Positions 28,338 to 37,001 of a stretch of 64,000 nucleotides of DNA are shown piece by piece. The notes beneath the pieces were generated by a model that worked only from the letters and a program-made list of their open reading frames with translations, was not told where the DNA came from and searched no databases. A program made the position numbers and the translations under genes. The stretch is from Microbacterium hydrocarbonoxydans (GTDB lineage Bacteria > Actinomycetota > Actinomycetes > Actinomycetales > Microbacteriaceae), in contig NZ_JAAKXW010000001.1 of NCBI RefSeq assembly GCF_011752045.1, forward strand, positions 558,001 to 622,000, in the 5' to 3' direction. Every line of letters begins with the position of its first letter. Positions within the stretch are counted from its first letter, which is position 1.

Positions 28338-30538
28338 GCTACGTGGAAGACGTGACGGCATCCGCCGACTGGGCTGCGGTGGCAGCGGCCTCGCACCACG
28401 ACCCGCACTCGGTGCTCGGCGCGCATCCCTTCAAGGACGCTGCTGACCGCACCGTGACGGTCATCCGCGCGCGCCGTCCTCTCGCGGCATCCGTCGAGGC
28501 CGTGTTCGGAGACGACAGCCGGCTCGAGCTCGAACACGTCGCGCACGGGATCTGGGAGGGCCAGCACGACGGCTCACCGGTGCCCTACCGCATCGCGACC
28601 TCCTACGACGAGGGCGGCGAGAGCATCTCCGGCGACCCGTACCGCCACCTGCCGACACTCGGTGACATCGACCTGCACCTCATCGCCGAGGGCCGGCACG
28701 AACAGCTGTGGCGGGTGCTCGGCGCGCACCCGCGCGCGCTCCAGGGCGACACCGGGGTCGCCTTCTCCGTCTGGGCGCCGAACGCCACCGCCGTGCGCGT
28801 GGTCGGCGACCACAACGAGTGGAACGGCGAGAGCCATGCGATGCGCTCCATGGGCGTCAGCGGCATCTGGGAGCTGTTCATCCCCGACCTCGAGCCCGGC
28901 GCCAAGTACAAGTACGAGATCCGCACCCGCGCCGGCGACTGGATCCTCAAGGCCGACCCGATGGCTCAGGCCGCGCAGGTCCCTCCGGAGACGGCCTCGG
29001 TGGTCACCTCCTCGTCGTACACCTGGTCGGACGGCGCATGGATGACGCGACGCGCGGCGACGCACGCCGTCGCGCAGCCGCTCTCCATCTACGAGGTGCA
29101 CCTCGGTTCATGGCGCGGCGGACTCGGCTACCGGGACGCCGCCGAACCGCTCATCGCGCACGTGACCGAGGCCGGGTTCACCCACGTCGAGTTCATGCCC
29201 CTCGCCGAGCATCCCTTCGGCGGCTCCTGGGGCTATCAGGTCAGCGGCTACTACGCTCCGACCAGCCGTTTCGGCAGCCCAGACGATCTCCGCTACCTCA
29301 TCGACCGCCTGCACCGCGCCGGCATCGGCGTCATCATGGACTGGGTCCCGGGGCATTTCCCGAAGGACGCGTTCGCGCTCGCACGGTTCGACGGCCAGGC
29401 GCTCTACGAGCACCCCGATCCGCGACGCGGCGAGCATCAGGACTGGGGCACCCTGATCTTCGACTACGGCCGCCCCGAGGTCCGCGGCTTCCTCGTCGCG
29501 AACGCCCTCTACTGGCTGAACGAGTTCCATGTCGACGGGCTGCGAGTGGATGCCGTCGCCTCCATGCTCTACCTCGACTATTCGCGCAAGGACGGCGAAT
29601 GGGAGCCGAACGTCCATGGCGGGCGTGAGAACCTCGAGGCCATCCGCTTCCTGCAGGAGGTCAACGCGACCGCGTATCGTCTGCACCCGGGCATCCTGAT
29701 GATCGCCGAGGAGTCGACGGCGTTCCCCGGGGTCACCGCGCCGACCGACCACGCGGGACTCGGGTTCGGTTTCAAATGGAACATGGGGTGGATGAACGAC
29801 TCCCTGCAGTACATCGAGCGTGACCCGATGTACCGCTCGCACCACGAGGGCGAGATGACGTTCTCCTTCGTGTACGCGTTCGGGGAGAACTACCTGCTGC
29901 CCATCAGTCATGACGAGGTCGTGCACGGCAAGGGCAGTCTCCTCGCGAAGATGCCTGGCGATCACTGGCACAAGCTGGCGAACATGCGGGCCTACCTCGC
30001 GTACATGTGGGGACACCCCGGCAAGAAGCTGCTCTTCATGGGGCAGGAGTTCGGCCAGCTCGCGGAGTGGTCCGAGTCCCGAGAGCTGGACTGGTGGCTG
30101 CTCGATCAGCCCTCGCACGCTCAGCTGCAGGGCTTCGTCGGCGCCCTCAACCGCACCTACCGGGCGCAGGCCCCGCTGTGGGAGCGGGACAACGACGGCT
30201 CCTCCTTCTCCCGTCTCGGAGCGCCCAGCTGGGATCCGACGGTCATCGCCTTCGAGCGTCGTGACGCTCACGGGGGCCGGCTGGTCGTCGTGAGCAACTT
30301 CGCCGGCGTCGAACACGGCGGCTACCGTCTCGAGCTGCCGCGCGAGGGCGTCTGGAACGAGATCCTGAACTCGGATGCCGCCGACTTCGGCGGCCGCGGA
30401 TCGGGCAACTTCGGCCTGGTGGTCGCGCGGGCCGAGGACGGCGGTCGCCCGGTCGCCACGATCACCCTGCCGGCGCTGTCGACCATCTGGCTCCGCTACC
30501 AGGGAGAGCCGCACGTGCCGACCGTGAACCACGGCTGA
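28334..30538 (+). CDS. glgB: 1,4-alpha-glucan branching enzyme
   Basis: 734-residue GH13_9 enzyme creating alpha-1,6 branches on the polymer made by GlgE. Two N-terminal early-set modules (ASHHDPHSVLGAHP and VAFSVWAPNATAVRVVGD) precede the barrel; catalytic regions are GLRVDAVASMLYLDYSRKDG (nucleophile Asp), LMIAEEST (acid Glu) and LPISHDEVVHGKGS. Length is normal for a bacterial GlgB with both N-modules. ATG 28334 is fixed by the overlap with glgE (ATGA), indicating translational coupling. Confidence 0.97.
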   Translation: MSYVEDVTASADWAAVAAASHHDPHSVLGAHPFKDAADRTVTVIRARRPLAASVEAVFGDDSRLELEHVAHGIWEGQHDGSPVPYRIATSYDEGGESISGDPYRHLPTLGDIDLHLIAEGRHEQLWRVLGAHPRALQGDTGVAFSVWAPNATAVRVVGDHNEWNGESHAMRSMGVSGIWELFIPDLEPGAKYKYEIRTRAGDWILKADPMAQAAQVPPETASVVTSSSYTWSDGAWMTRRAATHAVAQPLSIYEVHLGSWRGGLGYRDAAEPLIAHVTEAGFTHVEFMPLAEHPFGGSWGYQVSGYYAPTSRFGSPDDLRYLIDRLHRAGIGVIMDWVPGHFPKDAFALARFDGQALYEHPDPRRGEHQDWGTLIFDYGRPEVRGFLVANALYWLNEFHVDGLRVDAVASMLYLDYSRKDGEWEPNVHGGRENLEAIRFLQEVNATAYRLHPGILMIAEESTAFPGVTAPTDHAGLGFGFKWNMGWMNDSLQYIERDPMYRSHHEGEMTFSFVYAFGENYLLPISHDEVVHGKGSLLAKMPGDHWHKLANMRAYLAYMWGHPGKKLLFMGQEFGQLAEWSESRELDWWLLDQPSHAQLQGFVGALNRTYRAQAPLWERDNDGSSFSRLGAPSWDPTVIAFERRDAHGGRLVVVSNFAGVEHGGYRLELPREGVWNEILNSDAADFGGRGSGNFGLVVARAEDGGRPVATITLPALSTIWLRYQGEPHVPTVNHG

Positions 30539-30541
30539 ACG

Positions 30542-30588
30542 GACGAGGGGCTCCCGCGCGACGGATCGCCGTGCGGGAGCCCCTCGTC
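30542..30588. terminator. Bidirectional terminator between glgB and the thioredoxin-TPR gene
   Basis: Perfect 16-bp stem (30542-30557 with 30573-30588), 15-base loop, between two convergent genes; no T tract on either side. Confidence 0.85.
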
Positions 30589-30603
30589 GTCAGACGTTCC
30601 GCA

Positions 30604-31536
30604 TCAGAAGAGCAGCGACGACAGCCGGTTCCGGGCCGTGACGACGCGAGGGTCGGCTGCGCCGATGAGGCCGAACAGCTCCACGAGTCGTTCGCGCACG
30701 GGGGTGCGCTGGTCGGCGGGGAGCTGTGCGAACAGGTCGAGAAGGCGACCGAACGCGTCCTCCACGTGCCCGCCGGCGAGGTCGAGGTCGGCCACGTCGA
30801 ACTGGGCCTGCACATCCTGCGGAGCGGCGGCGGCAGCGGCACGCGCGGCCTGCAGGTCGAGTCCCTGCACCCGGTGCAGCAGGCGCACCTGTCCGAGACC
30901 TGCGATCGCGTCCTCGTCGCGAGGGTTCTCGGCGAGAGCCTTCTCGTATGCGGCGATGGCCGCCGCGTAGTCGCCGCGCTCGATCGCGCTGAACGCCTCC
31001 GCGTGCAGCGGGGGCAGCGGCGGCTCTTCCGCGGCCGCGGGGGCTTCTCCCCCGTCGGCGATCGAGAGCGTCCCGGTGACGCCGTTCTGCGCGGCCAGCT
31101 GGAGCAGCTGCGCGAACACCTCGCGCACCTGCTGCTCGGGCACCGCGCCGGTGAACATCGGCACCGGCTGGCCGGCGATCAGTGCCACGACCATCGGGAT
31201 CGACTGTGCGCGGAAGCCCTGCGCGAGCTGGGGGTTCGCGTCGACGTCGACCTTGGCGAGAAGCACACGCCCCTCGAGCTCACGCGTCACCTTCTCGATG
31301 ATCGGGCTCAGCTGCTTGCACGGACCGCACCACTCGGCCCACAGGTCGACGACCACCGGTACCGTGCGGGAGATCTCGAGGATCTGGCCGAACGAGTCGT
31401 CGGTGGCGTCGACCACCACATCGGAGATGCCCGGAGCCTGCGAAGCCGGGGCGCCGGGCGCCGGAGCAGGCGGGCGGTTGCGCAGCGTGGACAGGTCGAC
31501 CGCTCCTCGGAGGGCGGCGGGAGAGATCTCACTCAC
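30604..31536 (-). CDS. Thioredoxin-TPR co-chaperone (CnoX/YbbN-like)
   Basis: 310 residues: a thioredoxin domain (about 38-150) with the full active-site motif WCGPCK (C70, C73), then helical TPR-like repeats such as ERGDYAAAIAAYEKALAENP. Many YbbN proteins, including that of E. coli, have lost one of the two cysteines; this one has both and could be redox-active. There is no signal peptide, so it is cytosolic. Its start overlaps the stop of the large membrane-protein gene by four bases (ATGA). Function by homology: protecting oxidised or unfolded proteins. Confidence 0.85.
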   Translation of the reverse strand: MSEISPAALRGAVDLSTLRNRPPAPAPGAPASQAPGISDVVVDATDDSFGQILEISRTVPVVVDLWAEWCGPCKQLSPIIEKVTRELEGRVLLAKVDVDANPQLAQGFRAQSIPMVVALIAGQPVPMFTGAVPEQQVREVFAQLLQLAAQNGVTGTLSIADGGEAPAAAEEPPLPPLHAEAFSAIERGDYAAAIAAYEKALAENPRDEDAIAGLGQVRLLHRVQGLDLQAARAAAAAAPQDVQAQFDVADLDLAGGHVEDAFGRLLDLFAQLPADQRTPVRERLVELFGLIGAADPRVVTARNRLSSLLF

Positions 31537-33491
31537 TTGATCACCTCGACGGAGAGAAGGTCCTGGTGCACCGCCAGGAGTCGGATCTGCTCGGTCGACC
31601 CCTGGGCGGGCACCGAGAAGAACAGCTGGAAGGAGTAATTCGTCTGGTAGCCCTTGGCCGATTCGGCGGTTCCGGTGAGCGCCTTGGCCTGCGGGTTCGC
31701 GTCACCGAGTCGGATGACCGCGTCCGCCGAGGTGGGCGTGACCGTCTCCGTGTCGATGACCGACACCGCGACGATCGCTCCGCTGTCCAGTGTCGTCATG
31801 GACACGGGCGGCGCGTCCGACGGGATCATGTCGAACGCCGTCGCGGAGGTCTCCGCCGCGTTGTTGTCGATGAGGTTCTGCTTCACGGCGTTCCGGCTGT
31901 CGCGGATCGAGGTCGCCAGGTTCTGGGACAGTTCGTCGAACTGCCCGGAGAACGGGCTCTGGTCGCCGGCGTCGACGACGTCCGCGAACGCCGCGGCCAG
32001 GTCGCCGGGCGGGACGCTGAGGAACGCGGACTCGGCAGGGACGAGAGAGGTGCCGAGCCAGGCGGCGGCGACGTCGGGGAACACGGCCTCGGCCGACATC
32101 TCGGCGATCTCCGTGACCTTGTAAGTGGACCAGGGGTCCTGCTGCGTCATGGTCAGGAGCACCGGGGGCACGGTGTCGTCGGAGGCGTTCTTGGAGAGCA
32201 TCAGGACAGTGCGCGGCCAGCGGTCTGTCGCCTCCGGGAGGACGACCTCGACCTCATCCGTCGGGATCGTGGCCGGCGGTGCGGTCTCCGGAAGCGCGGT
32301 GCGCAGTGCGTACTCGGTGGTGCGCGCGGCCAGCGCCGCGCCGTCGAGACGCGTCTTGGCCAGTTCGAGATCCATCGCCGCGTCGGCATCCGCCAGCGTC
32401 GTGGAGACCTCCTGGAGGATCCGGGTCGCCTGCGCCTCGGTGACGGCCGGCGGCTTCTGATTCTCCGGCGCGATCACCGTCGGGCTCGGCGAGGGCGTCG
32501 GCGAGCCCTGGCCGAACTGGGGCCAGGAATCGGCCGAGCAGCCGGCGGCGAGCAGCGCCGTGAGGCCGAGCGCCGGGAGCGCGAGCATCCGACGGCGGCG
32601 CGCCGAACCTGCCGTGCGCATCTCCGCCTTCGGTCCGGTCGCCTTCGCGTCGTCCGCGTCCGTCGCCCCCTCTTCAGAGCGCGGGGAATCCGCAGCGGGT
32701 GCCTCGATCGCCTCGCGTTCAGCAGGCGGGAGCGCGCCGACGTCGATCGGCTCGGTGACCGGAAGCGGCCCCGGCCCCTTGCGCCGGGGGCCGCGTCCGC
32801 GACGCTGATGACGGATCGCGAGCACGTAGAGGACGAGTCCGGCCGCCAGCACGATGGCTCCGAGCACCATCAGGGGGCCGGCGAGCGGTGTGGAGGTGTC
32901 GAGCGGCCAGGAGACCTGGATGTCCTCCGGGGCGTCTGCTGTGCCGTCGCGGGCCACGATGATGCTCATGCCCTCGGGGATCTGGATGTTGTCGGCGATG
33001 AGCGCATCCGTGTCGCTGAACGAGTCGAGCCACAGGTCGGAGCCGACCGGATTCCGGCCGGCCGGCTGGGCCGCGGCATCCTCCGCGCCATCAGCGGCGG
33101 GGGTCTCCGTCGGCGCCGGGGTCGGCTCCGTCTCCGTCGCCTCGTCGGAGCCCTCCGGCTTGACCAGCTCCACGTCCAGGTCGCCGTCCTTGCCGACGGT
33201 GACGCTGTTGTACTCGGAGTCCGACAGCCACGCCTTCATGTCGGGGGTGCGCCCGTAGGCGGCGAAGAGCTCGCCGTCACCCCGGATGAGCAGGGTCTGC
33301 GCTCCCGGGTGCGCGCGGAGGACGTCGCCGTCGAGGAGCACGAACGGTGCCGCCTCCTCGACCTCGACAGCCGTCTGCTGGGAGGAAGGGCCCATGAAGA
33401 CGGTCCGCTGTGCGATGCCCGCACCGATCAGAACCGTGGCCAGCACGAAGGCCACGACGGCCCATACGAAACGCACGAATAGTCTCCTCAC
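31533..33491 (-). CDS. Large two-part exported membrane protein with an internal lipobox
   Basis: 652 residues, family not recognised. TM1 spans about 8-27 and an extracellular domain 28-203 follows, with an acidic/Pro/Thr linker near 113-145. TM2 spans about 204-226, then a basic, charged cytoplasmic segment to ~300. Residues 302-317 form a third hydrophobic helix ending in a lipobox-like LAAGC (Cys318), leading into a second exported domain 319-652. The frame is continuous, so this looks like a fusion of a membrane protein with a lipoprotein. GTG 33491. It is coupled to the thioredoxin-TPR gene downstream. Confidence 0.7.
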   Translation of the reverse strand: MRRLFVRFVWAVVAFVLATVLIGAGIAQRTVFMGPSSQQTAVEVEEAAPFVLLDGDVLRAHPGAQTLLIRGDGELFAAYGRTPDMKAWLSDSEYNSVTVGKDGDLDVELVKPEGSDEATETEPTPAPTETPAADGAEDAAAQPAGRNPVGSDLWLDSFSDTDALIADNIQIPEGMSIIVARDGTADAPEDIQVSWPLDTSTPLAGPLMVLGAIVLAAGLVLYVLAIRHQRRGRGPRRKGPGPLPVTEPIDVGALPPAEREAIEAPAADSPRSEEGATDADDAKATGPKAEMRTAGSARRRRMLALPALGLTALLAAGCSADSWPQFGQGSPTPSPSPTVIAPENQKPPAVTEAQATRILQEVSTTLADADAAMDLELAKTRLDGAALAARTTEYALRTALPETAPPATIPTDEVEVVLPEATDRWPRTVLMLSKNASDDTVPPVLLTMTQQDPWSTYKVTEIAEMSAEAVFPDVAAAWLGTSLVPAESAFLSVPPGDLAAAFADVVDAGDQSPFSGQFDELSQNLATSIRDSRNAVKQNLIDNNAAETSATAFDMIPSDAPPVSMTTLDSGAIVAVSVIDTETVTPTSADAVIRLGDANPQAKALTGTAESAKGYQTNYSFQLFFSVPAQGSTEQIRLLAVHQDLLSVEVIK

Positions 33492-33620
33492 GCGGCTCCG
33501 GCACGCGCCGGGGCCGCAACACTCGACATTTCAGACTAGCGAAAGGACCTGTGTGTTGCCCACGAGCCCCGCCCGGCCGCACGCCACGGCACGTCGCCGT
33601 CATGCGTCCGCGGGGATCGA

Positions 33621-33626
33621 TAGCCT
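33621..33626 (+). promoter_or_regulatory. Candidate -10 hexamer (TAGCCT) of the AI-2E-family gene
   Basis: TAGCCT lies 29 bases upstream of ATG 33656, giving a leader of about 22 bases that includes GAGGAG; an ordinary leadered start, unlike most units here. Confidence 0.4.
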
Positions 33627-33655
33627 GGGAGCGTCCGCATTCCCGAGGAGCCCCG

Positions 33656-34708
33656 ATGAAGATCCACAACCCGTTCCGCACCGCCCTGGTGGCGACGCTC
33701 GGCGTGGGTCTGGGGATCCTGCTCATCGGGAGCCTGCAGAGCCTGTCGACCGTGCTCCTGTATGTCGGGACAGCTCTCTTCCTGAGCCTCGGCCTCGATC
33801 CGCTGGTCTCGTTCCTCGAACGCAGGCGGCTGCCGCGCTGGCTCGCGGTGCTCGTGACGATCCTCGGCGTCCTCAGCGCGTTCGCGGGTGTCGTGCTGAT
33901 CGTGATCCCTGTGCTCGTCGACCAGATCTCCCAGCTCGTGGAGCAGATCACCGCGCTCGTCAGCCGCCCGACGCTGCTCGCCGATCTCGAGAAGACGATC
34001 ACGAGCGTCTTCCCGAACCTGGATGTCGAGCGCGTGCTCGTCGAGGCCCAGGAGTGGCTGATCGGCAATCTGGGCGACATCACCAACCGCGTCATCGACG
34101 CGAGCGTGTCCGTCGTCGGCGGGCTCTTCGGCGCCTTCATCGTGCTCATCCTCACGATCTACCTGACCGCCTCGACGCCGTCGCTCAAGCGCGCCGTCTA
34201 CCAGCTGGTGCCGGCGTCCAAGCGGGGGCGCTTCGTCGACCTCGCCGAGCAGATCACCGACTCCGTCGGCTACTACGTCATGGGACAGGTCACGCTCGGC
34301 GCCATCAACGGCGTGCTCAGCATGATCTACCTGTCGATCATCCAGGCTCCGTTCACGGCGGTGCTCGCCGTCGTCGCGTTCTTCTTCTCGCTGATCCCGC
34401 TGGTCGGCACTCTCACCGGATCGACGATCATCGTGCTCGCCTGCCTGATCCCCGGTGTGGGGTCATCGCCGCAGATCGCCCTCGCCGCCGCGATCTACTA
34501 TCTCGTCTACATGCAGATCGAGGCGTACGTCATCTCCCCGCGCATCATGAGCCGTGCCGTGTCGGTCCCCGGCGCCGTGGTCGTCGTGGCGGCCCTGGCC
34601 GGCGGAAGCCTGCTCGGACTGCTCGGCGCGCTCATCGCGATCCCGGTCGCGGCGAGCATCCTCATCATCTACCGGCAGGTGCTGATCCCGCGCATGAACG
34701 AGCTCTAG
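33656..34708 (+). CDS. AI-2E-family transporter (PerM/YdiK-like permease)
   Basis: 350-residue protein with about eight hydrophobic helices and a soluble loop between the second pair and the C-terminal set (QISQLVEQITALVSRPTLLA...), as in the AI-2E family. The C-terminal half has VAFFFSLIPLVGTLTGSTI and SPRIMSRAVSVPGAVVVV, both conserved in the family. Members have been tied to autoinducer-2 export, Na+/H+ antiport or unknown functions; none can be chosen here. ATG 33656 follows GAGGAGCCCCG. The last four bases CTAG form both its stop and that of the convergent hydrolase. Confidence 0.85.
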   Translation: MKIHNPFRTALVATLGVGLGILLIGSLQSLSTVLLYVGTALFLSLGLDPLVSFLERRRLPRWLAVLVTILGVLSAFAGVVLIVIPVLVDQISQLVEQITALVSRPTLLADLEKTITSVFPNLDVERVLVEAQEWLIGNLGDITNRVIDASVSVVGGLFGAFIVLILTIYLTASTPSLKRAVYQLVPASKRGRFVDLAEQITDSVGYYVMGQVTLGAINGVLSMIYLSIIQAPFTAVLAVVAFFFSLIPLVGTLTGSTIIVLACLIPGVGSSPQIALAAAIYYLVYMQIEAYVISPRIMSRAVSVPGAVVVVAALAGGSLLGLLGALIAIPVAASILIIYRQVLIPRMNEL

Positions 34709-35418
34709 GGCCGGGGCCACTGCGTCGGCAGCGGCAGCGCGGCGGGATTCACCGCGGCGACGATCTCGGTGAGCACCCGGCGCGTCTGGCTCTCCCCCAC
34801 CCACAGATGCTTTCCGCCGTCCACGGCGATCAGACGTGCGTGCGGAATGGCGGCGAAGCGCTCGCGGGCCTCGTCGGGGCGCAGGTAGTCGTCCAGCTCG
34901 GGAACGAGGATGACCACCTCGCGGTCCGTCCCGGCCCACGCCGCGACCTCGGAGGCGGTCGCCCGGTGCAGCGGCGGCGAGAGCAGGATGATGCCCTCGA
35001 TGTCGTGATCGCGGCCGTACTTCAGGGCCAGCTCCGTGCCGAAGGACCAGCCCACGAGCCATGGACGGGGCAGACGGCGATCGTGGACGAAGTCCATCGC
35101 CGCCGCCACGTCGAACTGCTCCGAGGCGCCGCCGTCGAAGGCCCCGCCGCTGGTGCCGCGCGGAGAGGTCGTCCCGCGGGTGTTGAAGCGGAGGACGGCG
35201 AGATCCGCCAGCGCGGGGAGCCGGGCTGCCGCCTTGCGGATGATGTGCGAATCCATGAACCCGCCGGCTGTGGGCAGCGGATGCAGGGTGACGAGGGTCG
35301 CGACCGGAGCAGTGGCCGCCGGAAGGGCGAGCTCGCCGACCAGGGTCAGATCATCGGCTGTCTCGAGTTCGATGTCCTCACGACGAGCGGGCAGCTCGAG
35401 CGGCCCCCGGATCTCCAT
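34705..35418 (-). CDS. Alpha/beta hydrolase
   Basis: 237-residue soluble hydrolase. Nucleophile Ser125 lies in GWSFGTE (GxSxG), the acid Asp probably in VPELDDYLRPDEA (near 185), and His in GGKHLWVGE (near 212), the order of a serine hydrolase. LVTLHPLPTAGGFMDSH near 45 is the oxyanion-side region (HPxPxxGG), resembling the small dienelactone-hydrolase-like/UPF0227-type esterases. ATG 35418 follows two bases after the stop of the zinc-ribbon gene, so the two are co-transcribed. Substrate unknown. Confidence 0.82.
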   Translation of the reverse strand: MEIRGPLELPARREDIELETADDLTLVGELALPAATAPVATLVTLHPLPTAGGFMDSHIIRKAAARLPALADLAVLRFNTRGTTSPRGTSGGAFDGGASEQFDVAAAMDFVHDRRLPRPWLVGWSFGTELALKYGRDHDIEGIILLSPPLHRATASEVAAWAGTDREVVILVPELDDYLRPDEARERFAAIPHARLIAVDGGKHLWVGESQTRRVLTEIVAAVNPAALPLPTQWPRP

Positions 35419-35420
35419 GC

Positions 35421-35708
35421 TCACGCGATCCTCCAACAGTGTGTGTGCCAGTGCCGTCGAGCGGCGAGGTCTGCGGCGTCGCCCAGAACGCCGTCGGCAC
35501 GCCAGGCGACCAGGTGCGCCGTGCCGGGCTCGATTCCCCGACCGCACCCGGGGCAGCTGTACTCCTTCTGAGCCTGTGCCGCCGAGACAGGCTGCACGGT
35601 CCATTCGGTGCCGCGCCGGATCTCCGTGCGCTTCCAGGACGCGAGGAGCCTGTCGAGGGAGTCGTCGGTGTCAGGGCGCGCCGGATGCCGTCTGCGTGAG
35701 CGGGGCAT
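35421..35708 (-). CDS. Small zinc-ribbon-like protein
   Basis: 95 residues, basic N-terminus (RSRRRHPARP) with a CPGCG motif near 52-56 and H-x-H-C near 90-92 (HWHTHCW), together a plausible zinc site. Conserved in actinobacteria as far as I recall, without known function. The stop TGA is followed two bases later by the hydrolase ATG, so the two are translated together. A regulatory or chaperone role for the hydrolase is a guess. Confidence 0.7.
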   Translation of the reverse strand: MPRSRRRHPARPDTDDSLDRLLASWKRTEIRRGTEWTVQPVSAAQAQKEYSCPGCGRGIEPGTAHLVAWRADGVLGDAADLAARRHWHTHCWRIA

Positions 35709-35717
35709 GACGCCGGC

Positions 35718-36380
35718 TCACCACCAGTGGTTCTTCGACCAGAACGCCTGAGCGCCCGCCCAGCTGCCGTAACGGCCCGTCGCGTAGCCGTTGGCCCAGC
35801 GCAGGTTGTCGACGGGGTCGTAGCCGTTGCCGGGGACCTTGCTGCACGGCAGCGCCTGGACGAGTCCGCAGGCTCCCGAGGACGAGTTCGTCGCGTTCGG
35901 GTTCCAGCCGCTCTCGCGCGAGACGATGTAGTCGACGTAGCCCCAGTCCGACTCCGCGATGCCGGCAGCGGCCATCCACTCCGCGGGCGCGCCGCCGCCG
36001 GTGTAGAACAGGGGTCCGCCGCCGCCGGAGCCCGAGTTCGAGGCGGGCTCGGGCGTAGGGGTCGGCTTGGGTGTGACGTACACCGAGAAGGTGCCGCGCG
36101 TGACGGGGGCGATGGCTGCGCCCTCGTTCGTGACCGTCAGGTTCTGCGTGTCGCTGAGCGCGGCGGCGTACGCGGACTCCGGGGCCGGCGGCTCCTCCTG
36201 CTCCGCGAGCGCGACGCCGGTCGGAGCGACCATGGCGGCGGCGAATCCGACGACCGCGAGCGCGCTCACGGTCGCGACGATGCCACGACGAACCGTGCCC
36301 TTGCGGGCCGACAGGGCCGCGGAGGCAGGCACAGGAGCGATGTCTCTTCGTTCGATGATCATGTCGTTTCGGGAGTTCAC
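35718..36380 (-). CDS. Secreted lytic-transglycosylase-like protein
   Basis: 220 residues from GTG 36380. A signal-type hydrophobic helix (RRGIVATVSALAVVGFAAAM) is followed by ALA, a linker rich in Pro/Thr (PKPTPTPEP), and a C-terminal domain with IVSRESGWNPNATNSSSGACGL, YDPVDNLRWANGYATGRYG and AFWSKNHWW, which matches the SLT/Rpf-like transglycosylase fold with the catalytic Glu in SRESGW. Role: peptidoglycan remodelling outside the membrane. A TAGACT hexamer at 36391-36396 places the transcription start near 36384, so the longer frame to 36401 cannot be translated; ATG 36362 is the alternative. Confidence 0.8.
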   Translation of the reverse strand: MNSRNDMIIERRDIAPVPASAALSARKGTVRRGIVATVSALAVVGFAAAMVAPTGVALAEQEEPPAPESAYAAALSDTQNLTVTNEGAAIAPVTRGTFSVYVTPKPTPTPEPASNSGSGGGGPLFYTGGGAPAEWMAAAGIAESDWGYVDYIVSRESGWNPNATNSSSGACGLVQALPCSKVPGNGYDPVDNLRWANGYATGRYGSWAGAQAFWSKNHWW

Positions 36381-36390
36381 GATGTCTGAC

Positions 36391-36396
36391 AGTCTA
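36391..36396 (-). promoter_or_regulatory. Candidate -10 hexamer (TAGACT) of the transglycosylase-like gene
   Basis: TAGACT, 10 bases to GTG 36380. It lies inside the upstream extension of the frame, arguing against a start at 36401. Confidence 0.45.
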
Positions 36397-36428
36397 CGCA
36401 CACGTCCCTGGGACGGCGATGGGAGCCG

Positions 36429-37001
36429 TCAGCGCACCGCCAGGATGACATCGACGGTGGCGTCCAGGAGCGCATCGACCTGCTCCTCGCGGTAACCGCC
36501 CCGCTGCATCCGGAACGCAGCGGATCGCAGCTGCTCCGCGGTGAGCGGCTCTCCGTCGCGAAGGTAGCGGACGATCCGGGTCGCGACGTGATCGACCTCG
36601 TCGACGCGATAGCCGAAGGTGAGGAAGCCCGTGCGCGCGAACCGCTGGCGCTGCGGACGCGCGAGGTGGTCGAGGATCTCCTGCGCCTCCTCCCGCGCCT
36701 GCCGCACCCACGCTCCGGCACCCTGCGTGCGCACGACGCGCTCCCTGGCGCGTCCGGCCAGAGCATCCTCCACGCGTCCGAGAGCCGCATCGACTTCCGC
36801 AACGACGTAGCCGCCCTTGACCAGCGGGAACGAGGCGACCCGGACGTCTGCGGCGGTGAGCTCTCCGTCGCCTTCGAACGCCGTGCGGGCGGCGGCGAGG
36901 AACGTGTCGACTGCCGCCCGGTGGTAGCCGAGGGTGCGTCCGCCGGCGAGCGAGAAGGCCGGGCGCGCGGCCGGTTCGGAATCCACGACGTCAGAGGCCA
37001 T
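36429..37001 (-). CDS. DivIVA-domain-like protein with internal duplication
   Basis: 190 residues, soluble. Four G-Y-x(4)-V-D motifs, at 25-32, 64-71, 130-137 and 169-176, are spaced 39, 66 and 39 residues, so the protein is two copies of a ~105-residue module. Each motif is followed by helical, charged segments. The motif resembles the N-terminal DivIVA lipid-binding element (RGYD..EVD). Coupled to cdsA by a one-base overlap (TGATG). A polar-growth or septum role is plausible but inferred. Confidence 0.7.
   Translation of the reverse strand: MASDVVDSEPAARPAFSLAGGRTLGYHRAAVDTFLAAARTAFEGDGELTAADVRVASFPLVKGGYVVAEVDAALGRVEDALAGRARERVVRTQGAGAWVRQAREEAQEILDHLARPQRQRFARTGFLTFGYRVDEVDHVATRIVRYLRDGEPLTAEQLRSAAFRMQRGGYREEQVDALLDATVDVILAVR

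Noticed and set aside
36381..36401. GTG 36401 as the start of the transglycosylase-like gene
   Set aside because: It lies upstream of the predicted transcription start set by the TAGACT hexamer at 36391-36396.
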